DNA from: AC-37 sp036386455
GTDB taxonomy: Bacteria; Actinomycetota; Thermoleophilia; Solirubrobacterales; Thermoleophilaceae
NCBI GenBank assembly: GCA_036386455.1
Contig: DASVVS010000056.1
Span: forward strand, 6,312-70,311
Length of the DNA stretch: 64,000 nt
Direction: 5' to 3'
In this document: one piece after another, positions 25,709 to 33,628 of the stretch
Layout of the letters: every line of letters begins with the position of its first letter
How positions within the stretch are numbered: the stretch's first letter is position 1
Program-made: the position numbers and the translations under genes
The notes under the pieces: model-generated
What the model was told of the DNA's origin: nothing
Database searches by the model: none
Seen by the model: the letters and a program-made list of their open reading frames with translations, nothing else

Positions 25709-26518
25709 ATGCCTTCCGAACAGACGGATCTAGCCCCGATGAAGCCGCAGGTCTACAAGGACGAGCGGCCGGCCGAGTACTTCACGCGCTTCCACGAGCG
25801 CACCCGCACGCGCGACCCGGACCTCATGTACGAGGTCGTCCGCCTGGTGCTCACGCCGATCCTGCTGCTGTTCTTCCGCACGCGCTGCATCGACTCGCAC
25901 AAGATCCCGGCCGAGGGCCCGGTGATCGTCGCGCCGAATCACTTCTCGTTCATGGACCACTTTCTCGTCTCGGTCTACATGCGGCGGAAGGTCCACTTCG
26001 TGGCCAAGTCGCAGCTCTTCAAGCCGCCGCTGCAGTTCATCTACACGCACGGCGGCGTGTTCCCGGTGCGCCGCGGCCACCGGGACGAGGAGATGTTCAA
26101 GACCGCCCACTCGCTGCTCTCGCGCGGCAAGGTGATCGTCATGTACGCGGAGGGCGGGCGCTCGCGCACCGGCGAGCTCCAGCAGGCCAAGCCTGGCATC
26201 GGGCGGCTCGCGCTCCAGACCGGCGCGGTCGTGGTGCCGGCGGCGATCGCCGGCTCGGAGGCCGTCCGCAACTGGAAGAAGCTGCGCTTCCCCAAGGTCA
26301 CCGTGCAGTACGGCGACCCGATCTCGTTCGGCGCCATCATCGAGTCGCCCACGAAGGAGCAGTCGCAGGCCGCGGCCGACGCGATCTTCGAGCGCACGCA
26401 GAAGCTGTTCTACGGCCTGCGCGGCGGTCGCCGCAACGCGATCCAGGGCGCCCGCCGCGCCGCGCGCGAGGCGCGCCAGGCAGCCCGCGGCGTTGCCGGC
26501 CGCACGCCGGCGCGCTAG
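25709..26518 (+). CDS. 1-acyl-glycerol-3-phosphate acyltransferase (PlsC-like)
   Basis: 269 residues. The HX4D catalytic motif is in APNHFSFMDHF; block II is GGVFPVRRGHRDEE, block III YAEGGRSRTGELQQ and block IV VVPAAIAGS. One hydrophobic segment (VVRLVLTPILLLFF) near residue 45 would anchor it at the membrane. The C-terminal 35 residues are Arg/Ala-rich, an uncommon tail. A second ATG ten codons on (MKPQVYKDE) could also start. Its stop overlaps that of the convergent MBL gene. Confidence 0.88.
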   Translation: MPSEQTDLAPMKPQVYKDERPAEYFTRFHERTRTRDPDLMYEVVRLVLTPILLLFFRTRCIDSHKIPAEGPVIVAPNHFSFMDHFLVSVYMRRKVHFVAKSQLFKPPLQFIYTHGGVFPVRRGHRDEEMFKTAHSLLSRGKVIVMYAEGGRSRTGELQQAKPGIGRLALQTGAVVVPAAIAGSEAVRNWKKLRFPKVTVQYGDPISFGAIIESPTKEQSQAAADAIFERTQKLFYGLRGGRRNAIQGARRAAREARQAARGVAGRTPAR

Positions 26519-27432
26519 CTCCCGCCGAGCACCTTCCGCGCCTCCTCGAACGCCGCCATCTCGTGACCGGGGATCACGAGCGCGCTCGGCGTCTGCTCGA
26601 CGTAGCGCTGGATCTCTCGGAGGGAGCGCGCGAAGAGGTGCTCGTCCTGCATCAGGTACGGCCGGTGGCCGGTCTCGATCGCGTGGCGGGTGTACGCGGC
26701 GTCGCCGGTGAGGAGCACCTCGCGCTCGCTCGACCGCAGGATCACCGACATGTGGCCCATCGTGTGGCCGGGGGTGAACGCCACGCGCACGCTGCCGTCG
26801 CCGAGCAGGTCGAACGAGCGGCCGAAGCCGGCGAACGAGCCGACGTCGGGGCCGTCGAAGTCGAGCAGCCGGTAGTCGAAGGCGTGGTCGAAGTGGCTCG
26901 TGACGTAGCCGCTCGTGACCGCCCGCTGCTCGTTCGCCCGCTCCCACTCCTGGCGGCTGATGACGAAGGTCGCCTCGGGGAACTGGACCATGCCGCTCGC
27001 GTGGTCGAGGTGCAGGTGGGTCATCACGATCAGCCGCACGTCGGAGGGCTCGATGCCGCGCTCGCGGAGCTGGTCGGGGAGCGCCTGCGACGGCTCCATC
27101 CGCCAGGGCTTCGCCGTGGTGGCGGCCAGCAGCCGCCCGACGTTCTGCTTCTTGTCGACCGCCACCGACGGGTGCAGGCCGGTGTCGACCAGGATCGGCC
27201 CGGCGCCCGGGTGCTCCACGAGGAAGGCGGGGATCGGGATCTCCACGCGGTCGGACTCGCGGTCGCCGAAGCCGAACGCGTGCGCGCCCGCCAGCCGTCC
27301 CTCCTCGCGGTGCTGCCAGGCCTCCGGCCACTCGCTGCGCGCGGCCAGGAGCGGCGTGACCTTCACCTTGGCGTCGGGGCTGCCGCCGCGCAGCGGCAGC
27401 TCGGCTGGCTTCGGCTCGGCGGCGCTCGGCAT
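26515..27432 (-). CDS. N-acyl-homoserine-lactonase-like MBL hydrolase
   Basis: 305 residues of the metallo-beta-lactamase fold. The metal motif is THLHLDHASGM (H129, H131, D133, H134). Further ligands are FTPGHTMGHM, LTGDAAYT and VIPGHEMAAF. The arrangement and the N-terminal IPIPAFLVEHPGAGPILVDTG match AHL lactonase/AttM-type proteins, which open acyl lactone rings. It could be a quorum-quenching or general lactonase. It shares one base (TGATG) with a small upstream gene and has no signal peptide. Confidence 0.85.
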   Translation of the reverse strand: MPSAAEPKPAELPLRGGSPDAKVKVTPLLAARSEWPEAWQHREEGRLAGAHAFGFGDRESDRVEIPIPAFLVEHPGAGPILVDTGLHPSVAVDKKQNVGRLLAATTAKPWRMEPSQALPDQLRERGIEPSDVRLIVMTHLHLDHASGMVQFPEATFVISRQEWERANEQRAVTSGYVTSHFDHAFDYRLLDFDGPDVGSFAGFGRSFDLLGDGSVRVAFTPGHTMGHMSVILRSSEREVLLTGDAAYTRHAIETGHRPYLMQDEHLFARSLREIQRYVEQTPSALVIPGHEMAAFEEARKVLGGS

Positions 27433-27695
27433 CAGATGCCCGCTTCGCTCCGGACGGCGGCTACGAGCTCGTGCAGCGCCGCTTCGTTCTCGGGCTCGAC
27501 CCAGTAGCTCGTCTTCGCGTTGTCCAGGCCGGCGCGGTACTCCAGCGTCAGCGACAGGCGCCCGGCGCGCGGCGGCTTCGTCCCGACCGCCGTGACGTCG
27601 CGCGTCGCGACGCGGATGCCGTCGCCGGTCGTGACCTCGAGGATGCCGTCGCTCAGGCGCGCGATGCCGCTCGGCCAGATCGGAAGGTCCGCCAT
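27432..27695 (-). CDS. Small protein coupled to the lactonase-like gene
   Basis: 87 residues, mostly predicted beta strand with a C-terminal helix (EAALHELVAAVRSEAG). The shape suggests a small PH-like or stress-protein barrel: ILEVTTGDGIRVATRDV, then RLSLTLEYRAG. No named family recognised. Its stop codon shares a base with the lactonase-like ATG, so the pair is an operon. Confidence 0.55.
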   Translation of the reverse strand: MADLPIWPSGIARLSDGILEVTTGDGIRVATRDVTAVGTKPPRAGRLSLTLEYRAGLDNAKTSYWVEPENEAALHELVAAVRSEAGI

Positions 27696-27724
27696 GCGCG
27701 GCGCAGGTTAACCTGCCCGCGCCC

Positions 27725-28573
27725 GTGCCTTCACGCATCTTCGCCCCCGGCCTGCTCGACGGGCAGGTCATCCTCGTCACCGGCGGCGGGACCGGTCTCG
27801 GCCGCGCGACCGCGGTGGAGCTCACTGCGCTCGGTGCGCACGTGATCGTGGCGGGCAGGCGCGCGGAGCCGCTCGAGGAGACCGTGTCGCTGTGCGAGGG
27901 CGGGCGCTGCTCGTCGGCGGTGTGCGACATCCGCGAGGAGGACCAGGTGCACGCGCTGGTCGACGACGTGCTCGCACGGCACGGCCGGATCGACACGCTG
28001 GTCAACAACGCGGGCGGCCAGTACATGACGCCCGCGGAGGACATCTCGCTGAAGGGGTTCGAGACCGTCGTGCGGCTGAACCTGATCGGGACCTGGCTGA
28101 TGACGCACGCCGTCGCCACGAAGGCGTTCATCCCGCAGGAGCGCGGCGGCAAGGTGATCTCGGTGACGCTCTCGCCGCACCACGGGCTGCCCGGCATGGC
28201 GCACAGCTCCGCCGCGCGGGCCGCGGTCGAGAACCTCACGCGCGTGCTGTCGATCGAGTGGGCGCGGCACGACATCCGGCTGACCGCACTAGCCGCCGGG
28301 CACTTCGAGACCGAGGCGATCCAGAAGTACCCGAAGCCGGTCGCCGAGGGGGTGGCGCGCACGGTCCCGCTCCAGCGGCTCGGACGGCCGGAGGAGCACG
28401 CGTGGCTCGTCGCGTACCTCGCCTCGCCGGCGGGCGACTACTACTCAGGCGCGGTGATCACGCTGGACGGCGCGCGCGACAACTGGTTCGGGCCGTGGCC
28501 GCCGCCCGGCTTGGCCGACGCCGAGACCGGCAAGCCGCTCGCCGAGGAGCGGCGGCCGAAGCCGGACGGCTAG
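27725..28573 (+). CDS. SDR of the 2,4-dienoyl-CoA-reductase type
   Basis: 282 residues from a GTG. Rossmann signature VTGGGTGLGRATA and NNAG motif (TLVNNAGGQYMTP) are intact. The position of the usual YxxxK reads AHSSAARAAVENL. The Tyr is absent, as in mitochondrial and peroxisomal 2,4-dienoyl-CoA reductases (VHAGSAKAAVD), but here even the Lys is Arg. EWARHDIRLTALAAGHFETE follows that family too. A dienoyl-CoA or similar acyl-CoA substrate is inferred. A long palindrome follows the gene. Confidence 0.8.
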   Translation: MPSRIFAPGLLDGQVILVTGGGTGLGRATAVELTALGAHVIVAGRRAEPLEETVSLCEGGRCSSAVCDIREEDQVHALVDDVLARHGRIDTLVNNAGGQYMTPAEDISLKGFETVVRLNLIGTWLMTHAVATKAFIPQERGGKVISVTLSPHHGLPGMAHSSAARAAVENLTRVLSIEWARHDIRLTALAAGHFETEAIQKYPKPVAEGVARTVPLQRLGRPEEHAWLVAYLASPAGDYYSGAVITLDGARDNWFGPWPPPGLADAETGKPLAEERRPKPDG

Positions 28574-28610
28574 TCCCGGGGGAGCCGCTCCACGCCCCGC
28601 GCAAAGCGAC

Positions 28611-28651
28611 CGGGGTCACTTCCGTCCCTATAGAGGACGCAAGTGACCCCG
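28611..28651. terminator. Seventeen-base-pair hairpin between SDR and marR
   Basis: Left arm 28611-28627 and right arm 28635-28651 pair over 17 bases with a single mismatch around the loop CTATAGA. The core arms are GGGGTCACTT and AAGTGACCCC. There is no T-run. The length exceeds a normal terminator, so a REP-like dispersed palindrome is an alternative. Confidence 0.5.
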
Positions 28652-28652
28652 C

Positions 28653-28680
28653 TTGCATCCTGCCGTGAAATTAGTACGAT
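28653..28680 (+). promoter_or_regulatory. marR promoter
   Basis: TTGCAT (28653-28658) and TACGAT (28675-28680) are separated by 16 bases, each with at least four consensus matches, in a local AT-rich patch. The start codon follows within about ten bases of the -10, so the mRNA may be nearly leaderless. Confidence 0.45.
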
Positions 28681-28690
28681 ATAGGACTAA
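28671..28690. promoter_or_regulatory. Palindromic MarR operator candidate
   Basis: The 20-base sequence has perfect 5-base outer arms (TTAGT/ACTAA) and a symmetric ATAT centre; 16 of 20 positions are two-fold symmetric. It covers the -10 and the A of the start codon, a position where binding would block initiation. Autoregulation by the MarR protein is inferred. Confidence 0.55.
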
Positions 28691-29217
28691 TGGTGGCCGA
28701 CCGGGACACGAAGGGGGCGGTGCGGAGGCACTCGCGGGTGGGAGCGGGGAGGCAGTCGCAAGCGACGGCGGGGCGCCCGGCGGAGGCCGGCGGCTCGCTC
28801 GACCGCGGCAACCTCGGCTTCCGGCTCGCGAAGGCGTCGCAGCGCTGGAACGAGCTCCTCGCCCTGCGCTTTCGCCGCGAGGGCTACGCCGAGGTGAGGC
28901 CCAGCTACGGGTCGATCCTCGTCCCGCTCTTCGAGGAGGACGGGCTGCGGATGGGGGAGCTCGCGCGGCGCGCGGGCCTCAGCAAGCAGACGATGACCAC
29001 GATGGTCCGCCTGCTCGAGCGCGACGGGCTCGTGAGCCGCGCGCCCGACCCGGCCGACGGCCGCGCCTCGCTCGTGTTCCTGACCGAGCGCTCGCGCGCG
29101 TTCCGCCCGGTGGCGGCGCGCGTGGTGCGCGAGATCGAGGAGCTCGTCGAGGAGCGGCTCACCGCCCGCGAGGTCGCCAGGTTCCATCGATTCCTGGAGG
29201 AGGTCCAGTCCCTATGA
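28690..29217 (+). CDS. MarR-family regulator
   Basis: 175 residues. A basic, disordered 35-residue leader is followed by a winged-helix domain: RMGELARRAGLSKQTMTTMV is the recognition HTH, DGLVSRAPDPADGRAS the wing. Flanking helices would dimerise. The stop overlaps the next start (ATGA), so it is co-translated with a START-like protein, the likely ligand-related partner. A palindrome spans its promoter and start codon. Confidence 0.88.
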   Translation: MVADRDTKGAVRRHSRVGAGRQSQATAGRPAEAGGSLDRGNLGFRLAKASQRWNELLALRFRREGYAEVRPSYGSILVPLFEEDGLRMGELARRAGLSKQTMTTMVRLLERDGLVSRAPDPADGRASLVFLTERSRAFRPVAARVVREIEELVEERLTAREVARFHRFLEEVQSL

Positions 29218-29609
29218 GGTCACGTACCGTCACCGCCGTCTTCCCCGCCCCGAAGGAGCGGGTCTTCGGCTACATGTCCGACATCCGCAACCTGCCGCGC
29301 TGGGCCACGGAGTTCGCACGCGAGGTGGAGGTCGTGGACGGCCGGCACGTCGTGCGCAACGGGCTCGGCGAGTTCCTGTTCGAGATCCGCGCGGACGAGC
29401 GCACCGGCGTCGTGGACATGTACGCGGGACCGTCGGAGGAGCAGATGGGCGTGTTCCCGACGCGCGTGGTCGAGCTGCCGGGCGGGCGCAGCGCGTACTC
29501 GTTCACGATGTTCCAGGCGCCGGACATGCCGGACGAGCTGTTCGAGTCGCAGTACGAGTCGCTGCGGCGCGAGTTCGAGAACCTCGAGCGCGAGTTCGCG
29601 GCCGCCTGA
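29214..29609 (+). CDS. SRPBCC/START-like ligand-binding protein
   Basis: 131 residues. The opening RTVTAVFPAPKERVFGYMSD is the usual first strand and helix of polyketide-cyclase/START-like proteins. NLPRWATEFAREVEVVDG and ELPGGRSAYSFTMFQAP continue the helix-grip fold. No catalytic residues can be assigned. Coupling to the MarR gene suggests a small hydrophobic ligand sensed or handled by both. Confidence 0.75.
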   Translation: MRSRTVTAVFPAPKERVFGYMSDIRNLPRWATEFAREVEVVDGRHVVRNGLGEFLFEIRADERTGVVDMYAGPSEEQMGVFPTRVVELPGGRSAYSFTMFQAPDMPDELFESQYESLRREFENLEREFAAA

Positions 29610-29639
29610 CTCGCCATCGCCGCGTGAGCGGAGCTTTGG

Positions 29640-29671
29640 GCGGGGCGGCCCGGAACGGTAGGCCGCCCCGC
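29640..29671 (+). terminator. Strong GC hairpin after the SRPBCC gene
   Basis: Eleven paired bases (GCGGGGCGGCC with GGCCGCCCCGC) surround a 10-base loop, 30 bases after the stop of the plus-strand gene and before a convergent gene. Confidence 0.55.
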
Positions 29672-29748
29672 GCGCCCCGACGCTATGTCCCCGGGACAGG
29701 GGGTGTCAATACGCCAGAACGGTGGCTTCGAACCCCGCAGAGCATGCG

Positions 29749-29766
29749 AAAACCCCTCGATTGGGG
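29749..29766 (-). terminator. Short hairpin with T-run after arfB
   Basis: On the minus strand CCCC, a six-base loop and GGGG are followed directly by TTTT, five bases past the stop of arfB. This is the clearest U-tract terminator in the window. Confidence 0.5.
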
Positions 29767-29770
29767 ATCG

Positions 29771-30181
29771 CTAGTCCGCCTCCGGCCGGCGCCGCGCGCG
29801 CTTGATCTCACCGCGCTGGCGCTTCCCCTCGAGCCGCCGCTGCTTGGCGCCGCGCGACGGCCTCGTGGCCCGCCGCGCGCGCGGCACCACGAGGGCGGCC
29901 GACAGCCGCCCGCGCAGCCGCTCGAGCGCCAGCTCGCGGTTGCGCGCCTGCGAGCGCGAGTCCTGCGCCACCGCCGTCACGCGCGGCCCGCAGCGCGCCA
30001 TCACCCGCCGCTTCTGCTCGTCGCTGAGGGCGGCGGAGGCTCCCACGTCGAACACCGCCTCGATGCGCGAGGCGGTCACGTTCGCGTGCTGGCCCCCCGG
30101 GCCGGACGAGCGGCTCGCGCGAAGCTCGATCTCCGCCAGCGGGATCGCTACGCCGCGGCCGACCCGGAGGGGTTCGTCCAT
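29771..30181 (-). CDS. arfB: Alternative ribosome-rescue factor (YaeJ-like)
   Basis: 136 residues. The GGQ loop is in SSGPGGQHANVTAS, preceded by the RF-type strand IPLAEIELRASRS. The C-terminus is a basic tail (RATRPSRGAKQRRLEGKRQR...), which in ArfB enters the empty mRNA channel of stalled ribosomes. The protein would hydrolyse peptidyl-tRNA on non-stop complexes. The start is the ATG of MDEPLRVGRG; the longer frame is antisense to nothing useful and overlaps the FabG-like gene. Confidence 0.88.
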   Translation of the reverse strand: MDEPLRVGRGVAIPLAEIELRASRSSGPGGQHANVTASRIEAVFDVGASAALSDEQKRRVMARCGPRVTAVAQDSRSQARNRELALERLRGRLSAALVVPRARRATRPSRGAKQRRLEGKRQRGEIKRARRRPEAD

Positions 30182-30219
30182 GTGCTCGCGCGGGTCCTGG
30201 TGCCTCGCGCGGCTCCGCC

Positions 30220-31047
30220 CTAGGTGTACATCCCGGAGAACTGCCCGCCCGTCACGTTCAGCACCTGACCGTGCACGTAGTTCGACCACGGCGAGCAGAG
30301 GAAGAACACGCCGCCGGCGGCCTCCTCGGGCGTGGCCGGGCGGCCGAGCGGGATGATCATCGCCGCCATCTGGCGGAGCTGCTCGGGGATGCCGAGCTGG
30401 ATCTCCTGGCCCTCCTTCTGGAACGTGCCGGCCTCCTCCTTGGCGGCGGTGAGGCGCGTCTCGACGAACCCGAACGCGACGGCGTTCACGTTGATCTTGA
30501 ACTGGCCCCACTCCTTGGCGAGCGTCTTGGTCAGGCCGACGACGCCGGACTTGCCCGACGAGTAGTTCACCTGCCCGGCGTTGCCCATGGTGCCGGACAC
30601 CGACGAGATGTTCACGACCTTGCGGAAGACCTCGCGGCCCTCCTCGCGCTCCTTCTTGGCCGGCTCGCGCAGGTGCGGGGCGGCGGCGCGGAGGACCTTG
30701 AACGGGACCACGTTGTGGATGTCGAGCATCGCCCGGAACTGGTCGTCCGTCATCTTGTGGATCGGGCCGTCCCTGGTGTAGCCCGCGTTGTTGACGATGA
30801 TGTCGATCTTGCCGAACTCGTCGACGGCCTTCTGGACGAGCTGGTCCGGCACGCCGTCGGCGGTCAGGTCGCCCGCGAAGACGGTGGTCTCGCCGTCGAT
30901 CTCACCCGCCGCCTGCTCGGCGACGTCTCCGTCGAGGTCGTTGATCAGGACCTGCGCGCCCTGCTCGGCGAGCAGTTCCGCCGTCGCGCGGCCGATGCCG
31001 CGCGCCGAGCCCGTGACGATGGCCGACTTTCCGTCGAGTACTCCCAC
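30220..31047 (-). CDS. SDR oxidoreductase, FabG-like
   Basis: 275 residues from a GTG behind AGGAGATT. Classical SDR: VTGSARGIGRATAELL, DIIVNNAGYTRDG and catalytic Ser in NISSVSGTMGNAGQ. Tyr and Lys are in VNYSSGKSGVVG. An insertion around REPAKKEREEGREVFRK (before the Ser strand) is typical of multifunctional-protein-like 3-hydroxyacyl-CoA dehydrogenases. Either acyl-ACP or acyl-CoA keto-reduction is possible; given the window, 3-hydroxyacyl-CoA is plausible. Confidence 0.88.
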   Translation of the reverse strand: MGVLDGKSAIVTGSARGIGRATAELLAEQGAQVLINDLDGDVAEQAAGEIDGETTVFAGDLTADGVPDQLVQKAVDEFGKIDIIVNNAGYTRDGPIHKMTDDQFRAMLDIHNVVPFKVLRAAAPHLREPAKKEREEGREVFRKVVNISSVSGTMGNAGQVNYSSGKSGVVGLTKTLAKEWGQFKINVNAVAFGFVETRLTAAKEEAGTFQKEGQEIQLGIPEQLRQMAAMIIPLGRPATPEEAAGGVFFLCSPWSNYVHGQVLNVTGGQFSGMYT

Positions 31048-31127
31048 TGGTGAATCTCCTTGTGCCGTTTTCGAGGCGGCAACTATGACGTAGCGCCGCG
31101 CGGCCCGACCGGCGGTACCCTCGCCCG

Positions 31128-33206
31128 ATCGGGTGGAGGATCCTCATAGGGGTCGCGCTGGCGCTGGCTCTGCCGTGCTCCGCGAGCGCCGCGCCGCCCA
31201 CGAACTGCGGCGGCGACGCGATCAAGCCGACCCAGTCGATCGTCGGCTCGTTCGACAGCGGTCTCGAGGGCAGCTACGTGATGGTCCCGTTCGACGTGCC
31301 CGCGGGGACGACGCAGGTGCGCGTGAAGTACTGCTTCGACCAGCCCGAGTCGCCGACCAACGCGCAGATCCGGCACACGCTCGACCTCGGCCTGTACGAG
31401 CCGCGCGAGCGGACCGACGTGCCCTGGGGACTCGGCGAGTTCCGCGGCTGGGGCGGATCGAGCCACCCGGACGTGACGCTCACCGCGGAGGGCTTCTCGA
31501 GCGAGGCCGACCGGCGCAAGCACGTGCCCGGCAAGACCACGCGCGCGTTCAAGCCGGGGCCGATCGAGCCCGGGCAGTGGGCGGCGGAGCTGGGCGTGGC
31601 GGCGGTGGCCTCGCAGGACGAGGGCGACAGCGACGGGAAGGTCGGCTGGCGCGTGGAGGTGGAGCTGCGCTCCGACCCGGCCTTCGCCGACGAGCCCTAC
31701 CGTCCGGCGCCGTACGACTCCCGGCCGGCGCGCTCGGAGCCGGGCTGGTACGCGGGCGACCTGCACGTGCACGCCGAGCACTCGGCGCTGGGCGATGCGC
31801 TGATGAGCGAGGTCTTCGGCTACGCCTTCGGCGCCCCGCCCGACGGCGCCGGGCTCGACTTCATCACGCTGTCCGACTACGTCGGCGGCGCGCAGTGGGG
31901 CGAGATCGGGCGCTACCAGGGGCAGTATCCCGGCAAGCTGATCGTGCGCAGCAGCGAGACGATCACCTACCGCGGCCACACGAACGCGCACGCGACGCCC
32001 AACAACGTCGACTACCGCACCGGCCCGATCTACGCGGTCGGCCCGAACGGCGCCCTGACCCTCTTCACGGCCGCGCGCACGCCGCAGCACATCTTCGACC
32101 GCGCGCACGCGACCGGCGGGTTCACCCAGGTGAACCACCCGACGATCTTCCCGTCCGAGGTGCCGGTGTTCCAGGGGCTCTGCCGCGGCTGCCCGTGGGA
32201 CTACGCGGACGCCGAGACCGACTGGCGCAAGGTCGACGCCTACGAGGTGCACACCGGCCCCGCGGGCACGCCCGGCTCGACGGGGAACGAGCCCGGCCCG
32301 AACCCGTTCACGCCGGCGGCGATCGAGGAGTTCGACCGGCTGCGGCGCGAGGGCTACCGGGTGACCGGGGTGGCCGTGAGCGACTCGCACAACGCGGGCC
32401 GCACCCCCGGCGGGGTGACGCAGTCGCCGATCGGCATCGGCACGACGGTCGTGTACGCGCCGGAGCTCTCGGAGGAGGGGATCCAGCAGGGCGTGGAGGC
32501 CGGGCACGCGTACGTGAAGCTCTTCGGCCACCAGAGCCCAGACCTGCGCCTGACCGCCCGCTCGGGTGAGCGGACCGCCATGATGGGCGACCGGCTCGAC
32601 GGCGACTCGGCGACCTTCGAGGCACAGGTGATCGGCGGCGTGACGACCGTCCAGCCGCGGACGCTCGTCGTGCTCCGCGACGGGGTGCCGTTCCTCACGG
32701 TGCCGGTCGTGATGGCCGGAGGAGCGTTCACCTTCTCGTTCTCGTCGATCGGCGAGGGCGACTACCGGATCCAGGTGATGCGCGGGACCGCGGTCGACGC
32801 GCTGTCGAACCCGATCACGCTCGGCGCCCGCCCCGAGCCGGCGCCGCCGCCCGGCGCCCCGCCCGGCCAGGGCCCCGGCCCGGGCCCGCCGTCGGACGGC
32901 AGCGGCCCGGCTCGGCCGCCCGGGCCCTCCACGCTGCGCCTGTCGGGGAGCCCGAAGCGGGTGCGCGCGGGCAAGCGCGTGCGGTTCCGCTTCAAGGTGC
33001 TCACGGGCAGCGGCCCGAAGGCGCGCGTGGCCGGCGCCGTGATCCGCTTCGGCGGCCGCAAGGCACGCACCGGCGCAGACGGGATCGTCCGCTTCACCGT
33101 GCTCCACAGGCATGGCGGCCTCAAGCGCGCGAGCGCGTCGAAGCCCGGGCTCGGCAAGTCGGTCGTGAAGCTGCGCGTGCTGCCGGCGAAGAAAAAGCGC
33201 CGCTAG
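31128..33206 (+). CDS. Secreted CehA/McbA-type PHP metallohydrolase, start uncertain
   Basis: The frame encodes an obvious signal peptide (ILIGVALALALPCSASA) at about 31140-31190, but no ATG, GTG or TTG precedes it before the upstream stop at 31086; the first canonical start is an internal GTG at 31278. I extend to ATC at 31128 as a placeholder. The PHP core is seen in GWYAGDLHVHAEHSALGDA, with more metal ligands in FTQVNHPTIF and VSDSHNAGRTPG. A Pro/Gly linker and an Ig-like domain (STLRLSGSPKRVRAGKRVR) end in a KKKRR tail. Family members hydrolyse phosphoesters or carbamates. Confidence 0.75.
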   Translation: MGWRILIGVALALALPCSASAAPPTNCGGDAIKPTQSIVGSFDSGLEGSYVMVPFDVPAGTTQVRVKYCFDQPESPTNAQIRHTLDLGLYEPRERTDVPWGLGEFRGWGGSSHPDVTLTAEGFSSEADRRKHVPGKTTRAFKPGPIEPGQWAAELGVAAVASQDEGDSDGKVGWRVEVELRSDPAFADEPYRPAPYDSRPARSEPGWYAGDLHVHAEHSALGDALMSEVFGYAFGAPPDGAGLDFITLSDYVGGAQWGEIGRYQGQYPGKLIVRSSETITYRGHTNAHATPNNVDYRTGPIYAVGPNGALTLFTAARTPQHIFDRAHATGGFTQVNHPTIFPSEVPVFQGLCRGCPWDYADAETDWRKVDAYEVHTGPAGTPGSTGNEPGPNPFTPAAIEEFDRLRREGYRVTGVAVSDSHNAGRTPGGVTQSPIGIGTTVVYAPELSEEGIQQGVEAGHAYVKLFGHQSPDLRLTARSGERTAMMGDRLDGDSATFEAQVIGGVTTVQPRTLVVLRDGVPFLTVPVVMAGGAFTFSFSSIGEGDYRIQVMRGTAVDALSNPITLGARPEPAPPPGAPPGQGPGPGPPSDGSGPARPPGPSTLRLSGSPKRVRAGKRVRFRFKVLTGSGPKARVAGAVIRFGGRKARTGADGIVRFTVLHRHGGLKRASASKPGLGKSVVKLRVLPAKKKRR

Positions 33207-33216
33207 CGCGTCGCCG

Positions 33217-33624
33217 TTAGCGCGTCGCGGCGGCGCGGACGTTCCTCATGGCCTCCTCGAAGCAGACGTAGGTCCGGTGGCGGCGGATCTGGCCGCCCTC
33301 GAACTCGAAGACGTGGGCGAGCCCCAGTGCGACCTCGACGCCGCTGCCGGCGGCGACCGCGTCGAAGGCGATCCAGGTGGTCACCGTGTTCTCCGCCTCT
33401 AGGTGGCGCTCGAGGCCGATGCCGAACGACTCCCACGGCTCCTTGACGGCGCTCCACCACCTGCGCATGCCCTCCACGCCGTGCTCGACCGGCTCGAGCT
33501 GCGGGAGCAGGCCGCCGGTGTGCCACTCCACGTGCGGGTGGACGTAGGGGACGATCGAGTCGAGGTCGTCGCGGTTCAGCGCCTCGTAGACCTGCAGCAC
33601 GCGGTCGAGGAGGACGCTCGGCAT
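33217..33624 (-). CDS. SnoaL-like (NTF2-fold) protein
   Basis: 135 residues. The N-terminal VLQVYEALNRDDLDSIVPYV, VHPHVEWH and the late GLAHVFEFEGGQIRRHRTY are the pattern of small NTF2-like isomerase/hydrolase domains. It sits just upstream (four bases) of nothing it clearly shares a pathway with, but a second SnoaL-like gene and an SDR lie next on the same strand, so a three-gene minus-strand unit is likely. Confidence 0.75.
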   Translation of the reverse strand: MPSVLLDRVLQVYEALNRDDLDSIVPYVHPHVEWHTGGLLPQLEPVEHGVEGMRRWWSAVKEPWESFGIGLERHLEAENTVTTWIAFDAVAAGSGVEVALGLAHVFEFEGGQIRRHRTYVCFEEAMRNVRAAATR

Positions 33625-33628
33625 CGCT

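Noticed and set aside
29724..29760. TTCGAA-containing segment resembling a tRNA T-arm on the minus strand
   Set aside because: Only three of five T-stem pairs form and no acceptor or anticodon stem can be built around it.
33204..33228. Repeated TAGCGCGTCGC at the convergent ends of the PHP and SnoaL genes
   Set aside because: Two 11-base copies across overlapping stop regions are likely chance in GC-rich sequence; no function suggested.
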